NCBI RefSeq assembly: GCF_002443255.2
Contig: NW_019211455.1
Location: 55,742,671-55,806,670, forward strand
Length of the DNA stretch: 64,000 nt
Reading direction: 5' to 3'
From: Varroa destructor
Taxonomy: Eukaryota; Arthropoda; Arachnida; Mesostigmata; Varroidae
Below the pieces are notes generated by a model. The model worked only from the letters and a program-made list of their open reading frames with translations. It did not search any database and had not been told where the DNA came from. Shown piece after piece: positions 59,701 to 64,000 of the stretch; the stretch's first letter is position 1; each line of letters starts with the position of its first letter. The position numbers were made by a program, and so were the translations under genes.

Positions 59701-62700
59701 ACGACGCTGTTTAAGGGCGGTCAACAAGTACCGTCCTTCACGTGATCCCGTTTTGGAGACAAAAATCAGTTACTACAACACGAAACGCTTAGCTAATCCG
59801 ATCGAATCGCGAGCTCTATTGATCTACGGTAAAGTGCAGCATCGTCCAGCCAAGTTGTTACGTCAGAGAGCTTATCGCCAGGCGCAGTAGGCACACTGAC
59901 ATTTACCATCTTCGTATGACGGCAGCCGCGCGCTCGATACAAGCGCCACTCGAGCCGGTTAGATGTCCGCTGCTCGGAACGAAATGAGATATACAGAACA
60001 TGATTTACTCATGGGGTTCATTTTGTCTCCGCTGGTATCTGATCTTAGAAAATAGGTAGCTCACGTTGCCATCCGAGGGCGTAAAGTTGTGAGCACTAGT
60101 TCGCCGGTGTAGGACGAGATGAAAGATCGTTTTACATTGAGAACAAGGCGTGCGTGCATTGATTTGTTCGTGGCGTTCAATTATGTAGAGGTTAGAATAT
60201 GCTAGAGCGAGTACAGTAGAAAATAAGCTGTTAACGGTCACAGGGTCCCTGGAACTGGACGAAGCTGAAAAGCTGCCGTTAGTTTCTCACTAGCGTTATC
60301 ACACTAAACGAGTTCGATGTCGTTAATCTGTTCTTAACAATCTGTGGTATTGCGAACAAATTGCGAAGGCAAGAAGCGCCTTTGATTAAGGCGGTGTATG
60401 AAAACGGATGTGAGGTGAGAACAATGGTTTTCTACTTCGTACTCGTCAGTTGCTATAAAGCTGCGCAGGGTTCCCAGACTACTCGTTAACGTTGCTCCCC
60501 TAGTGACGTTCTAACTCCGAAGTCATCCTAATTGATTTCCATTATAAAGATTCCCATACAAAACAGCACTATCAACGATCTGGTTATTTTTAGCTTAAAC
60601 TAAGCTAAAATTGTTTAACTATTTAAGATAGAACGATAAGGTAGTTCGATTTAGGTGTCGGAAATGCGTGCAATCTTACTGGTAGTACGCGTATAAAACC
60701 GCATTAATTGAACGAATGGGCCAGTTTTCGGTAGCTAGTAAAATCTGCGCACGTTAGAATCACTTGGAAAGAACTACATCGTCTGCTGGGAGTATATAGA
60801 TACGATACTCTCTGCAAGATCGACTCTATCAACCTGCTATTTTTACTCTAAGCAGATATAGCGTTATTCGAATGTTGTCCAAATGGCCGCAGTTTCGGGT
60901 GGCCGCCGCTTAACCAACCGTTAGCGCGGAATCCCGTTACCTAATAATAGCTGTAACTTTTATTCTCCTCAGTGGTTTCAAGCGAGTCATATGTTCTGCT
61001 CGCTGATTACCCTTACGTTCATTTTGACCGCTTCGGACTATAATCTTTTCTTTCCTTTCCTCTGGCATAGCAATTTTGGCTTTGTCTTGCCTGACTAAAA
61101 AATTATGGAACTATTAAAAGTTGCCATATTAATCCTATAGCTGCCTACTAAAATCGTTATTCCATTTCCAAGCTGGTCACCCACTGAGATGCTACACCTC
61201 TATATAAAGAATACGGTCACAATGGATGCGTCTTGTCTTTTATCAATCTGTCTCAGAACAGTTGACTCAGCTCAAAATATAAACCGATACATTGCGTGGG
61301 CCGTCCAAATGCAGGCCGGAGCGAAACAGTTACGGCAGAGTAGCAGAAATGGCAGATAAAATTCATTGTATCCGCTTCTACCCATTCATTGCGCCCAAAC
61401 CAGCCCGCTCTTAGCTCTCTTCTACGTTACCAGAGTCCTATAATCCTTCGAGGACGGTCTATCTTAATAGAGATGCAGTAGCGATGTCCGTGATTAGGTG
61501 TTGTTTAGAAGACATTTGCAAAAGATAAACAAGGTAGATAGATGTCGAACGATTTATTCGATTTGGTGTTAAATGTAGGCTGCTGAATAATTTGAACTGT
61601 CTGAGGAACGAATTGGCACTCCTCTATCAATTTGCCAAGGCTTATAAGCTAAACAATTGCCCATTTAGATATTGGCAGACTGTTCAGTTGATGCCCTTTG
61701 CCTAATGATGTTTAATACGTGTGCAATTAAATACTGTTCCAATTAAATATGGGCTTCATAATTAACTCCACTCAGTCAATGTTTCGCTAAAAAATATACA
61801 GCTTTTACATGAGCATAGAATTTCTGAGTCTAGTCTTTGGCTTTTTTCGAAATCCATCATTTTCGACGTCCTCTGTTCACCATATGTGGCGACTGCTGTT
61901 TAGTAAGCAGACAAAACAGTTGCGTTGTCAGATGCATATATCTTACTCTGTTTACTTAAGGCAAACGTGGTACGCCATGGGTTTATCCTAAATATAGGAC
62001 CTTGTCAGTTAATAAAGGATTTACGTTAAGACGCAGCAAATCTAAAGCCAATTGTGATTTACAGCACATATAGCCCATTTCCTGTAATGTGGTTCTGCTT
62101 CTAATAAAACGTAGGTCGGATACGCAATGAAAAGATTCTAAAAATCGCTTACAGAACACGATACGTTTGCGGATTAGAGTGCGTATAAATAAAACAAAAA
62201 AAAAAAACACGTACGGCCTGTAATTAAGTTCTAGTAATTCTGGTAAATTGGGACAAGGAACTCGTGATACCTATACCCGAATCATTTCCCTAAGCCTAGA
62301 ACGGGGTCCGCTACTGAGCTCAATCGAACGAATGGGAACTGAAAATTTCAGTATTGCCCTCACAGTTATAATAGTCTTTGCTATTTTTTGAGTCAACTAC
62401 GGTTAAGACGCACCGTGTGTTACATACACCATTGACGATACATTTACCATATTAAAGTGCGTTTGCTGCGAGGTTCTCCGAACGATTTTACCGTACTGGC
62501 GTTGCGTTTTACGTTACGCTTAAATTTTACGTGCATAAGTTGGTTTTGCCGACTTCTTGATGATGATCGGGCTCATATACTGGCGTTTTTTTACGTTATA
62601 CGAATTCAGCATATTAGAATTTAGCCATTCTACTGCATAAAGTGCCGCCATCTGTACCTTACATGCTAAAAAGATCCTTTGCAGGTTACGTACTATTTTT

Positions 62701-64000
62701 TTATTGCGATGGTCCATGTATAGAGCAAGAGATAACTGGAACGCGGCTACTTTTATGTAAATTCCCCTGGTTATATACTATAAATATGTACACGAATTGG
62801 GAGAGTACAAGTAAAGGAATAATAACATGCTAATTAATTGTCAATAAAGCCACTACGAAAAAACGAGCGAAACCTATAATAATATTGCAACGAAATATTC
62901 TTTTATAATGGTGATTATAATAATTGTATACAAGAGGCCATGTTACGTATGAAGTGTTTATTAAACATACGCATTTCTGCGTATGTTTAATAAACACTTC
63001 ATACACAATAAATATGGATATCAATTTTTTTCGATTTTTCTATTTCATTTTAACAATCACGTGTTCTTATAAATTTACATTGACACCAAGGTGAATAAAG
63101 TAAACGCTGACTGCGTATTTGATCATTTCAATCAACCGTAAAGTGCCTATTCCATCTTAACCAGTAATAATATTACCATCATCCACGACACTGCGTGACG
63201 CTTCATTAGATTCTCTTAAAAAAGTTTTTAATTAAGCATAAGTCATCGTCTAACTTTGAGTGGTAGACTTTCAGCAGACGCTTCCCATTCCCCCTGTATC
63301 AAGCGCCGAACTAAATTAGTAGCGTAGTATTTCTTGGTAATATAGTAATGTTCATGCCTTCATTCAATAATTCCGCTTTTGTCAACCACCAGAAAGTTTA
63401 AAAATTGCCATGCGCCGTCAACCAGTTTGCCCTGTAAATGAGTGGTAAGGCTAACTAAGAGTTCTCATTGCACTGTAGGTCCATGCTGGCTTGCCTATCT
63501 ACCATCACCTAAGTTACTCCACTCATATTCCTATATGTACCTTCTAGGATTAGTTATTTCTGTACCGTGTCCTTCTCTCCCTTCTAAGGAGCAGGTATGA
63601 TATGCTTCCTGAGCGGCCTTTGCACAACTGTCTCTCAATTCGTGACTGGTCACTGAGATTCGAATTGTCAACACCGCTGTGTCAGTATAATGGCATTTTT
63701 CGTACCTCTGACGCTTTTCGAAACTCTCCACGTAGTTTTGGTCTCTCATGACTAGCGTTAGTATGTGGTTAATTATGGTGGCTCTGCTACAAGGTGCATG
63801 GCCGAAAACAGAAGCCGATGATGTATAGAAAAAAAACATTTGTATATATACATATATATATGAAAACAAGATGGTATATATTTTTAGCAGCGAATGATAC
63901 AACACAATCAACAGAGTTGATTGAGCGACGCTCAGTTTACTGGTTTCTGCAAGAAGGCTATAACATTCGAAAAAAATTAGGATTACATAAGAGGGTACAT
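56761..64000. other. probable desaturase intron 1 or downstream spacer
   Basis: No GAHRLW-type histidine box or other coding signature could be found. It contains three GTACATTTCAC copies (56947-56988), a poly(A) run near 57381, a tandem AGCAGATATATATC pair near 57500 and the perfect hairpin at 62947-63004. The frames at 59176-59567 and the minus frame 63531-63911 (126 codons) show no motif and are probably chance. Confidence 0.35.
62947..63004. repeat. perfect hairpin, 27-bp arms, 4-base loop
   Basis: GTATGAAGTGTTTATTAAAC plus ATACGCA, loop TTTC, then the exact reverse complement. Pairing stops sharply at both ends of the arms. It sits in AT-rich noncoding sequence. The shape is longer and more perfect than a typical animal pre-miRNA stem. 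A template-switch or fold-back origin, or a tiny palindromic element, is more likely. Confidence 0.95.

Noticed and set aside
62947..63004. microRNA precursor
   Set aside because: The stem is perfectly paired with a 4-base loop and no flanking pairing, unlike an animal pre-miRNA; left as an unexplained hairpin.
63531..63911. 126-codon minus frame
   Set aside because: No recognised motif. It begins in TA-rich sequence. A decayed element cannot be excluded but is not supported.

Overview
The window is eukaryotic nuclear DNA. It is AT-rich, has no operons or Shine-Dalgarno-spaced ORFs, and its coding sequence is broken into short exons with GT-AG borders. Introns hold long (TA)n tracts, homopolymer runs and decayed repeats. 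The gene set (a NACHO/TMEM35 homologue, a POMGNT1-like protein, neutral sphingomyelinase SMPD2, an acyl-CoA delta-9 desaturase) and exon sizes fit an invertebrate, most likely an arthropod. An acarine is my best guess, but species is not settled by the sequence. Exon models were built by hand from splice borders, reading phase and remembered family motifs; no search was run.

Layout. 1-4.8 kb: a decayed repeat copy, then the 3' part of an unidentified plus-strand gene (exon 3769-3861 and a last exon from 4470 with AATAAA at 4803). 7-9.4 kb: a tRNA-like SINE trace, then a decayed coiled-coil repeat region with a perfect 51-bp palindrome and an inverted duplication. 15.8-18.2 kb: a complete five-exon NACHO-like gene on the minus strand, with a GC-rich likely promoter at 19.1-19.5 kb. 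19.6-20.2 kb: a second copy of the repeat seen at 1.25 kb.

21.9-46.5 kb: one large minus-strand gene, POMGNT1-like, with at least thirteen exons whose phases all fit. It hosts two complete genes on the opposite strand. A five-exon coiled-coil gene of 215 codons (23945-26456, possibly a Spc25-like kinetochore subunit) lies in its 4.1-kb intron. The SMPD2 neutral sphingomyelinase (coding 39227-41231, likely first exon near 38.5 kb) lies in its 13.8-kb intron. The POMGNT1-like protein keeps the stem/lectin-like and glycosyltransferase folds in outline but appears to have lost the metal-binding acidic triplet and the WDWDMW catalytic stretch, so it looks like a pseudoenzyme.

46.5-54.7 kb: mostly gene-poor sequence with repeats and a tRNA-derived SINE. 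54.9-56.76 kb: a GC-rich island with a GGTC minisatellite, a long 5' leader and the first coding exon of an acyl-CoA delta-9 desaturase; the rest of that gene lies past the right edge or in sequence I could not recognise. 56.8-64 kb: mainly its first intron, with a perfect 27-bp-arm hairpin at 62.95 kb.

The genes share no pathway. The main interest is architectural: nested opposite-strand genes inside a fast-evolving, probably inactive glycosyltransferase-like gene.
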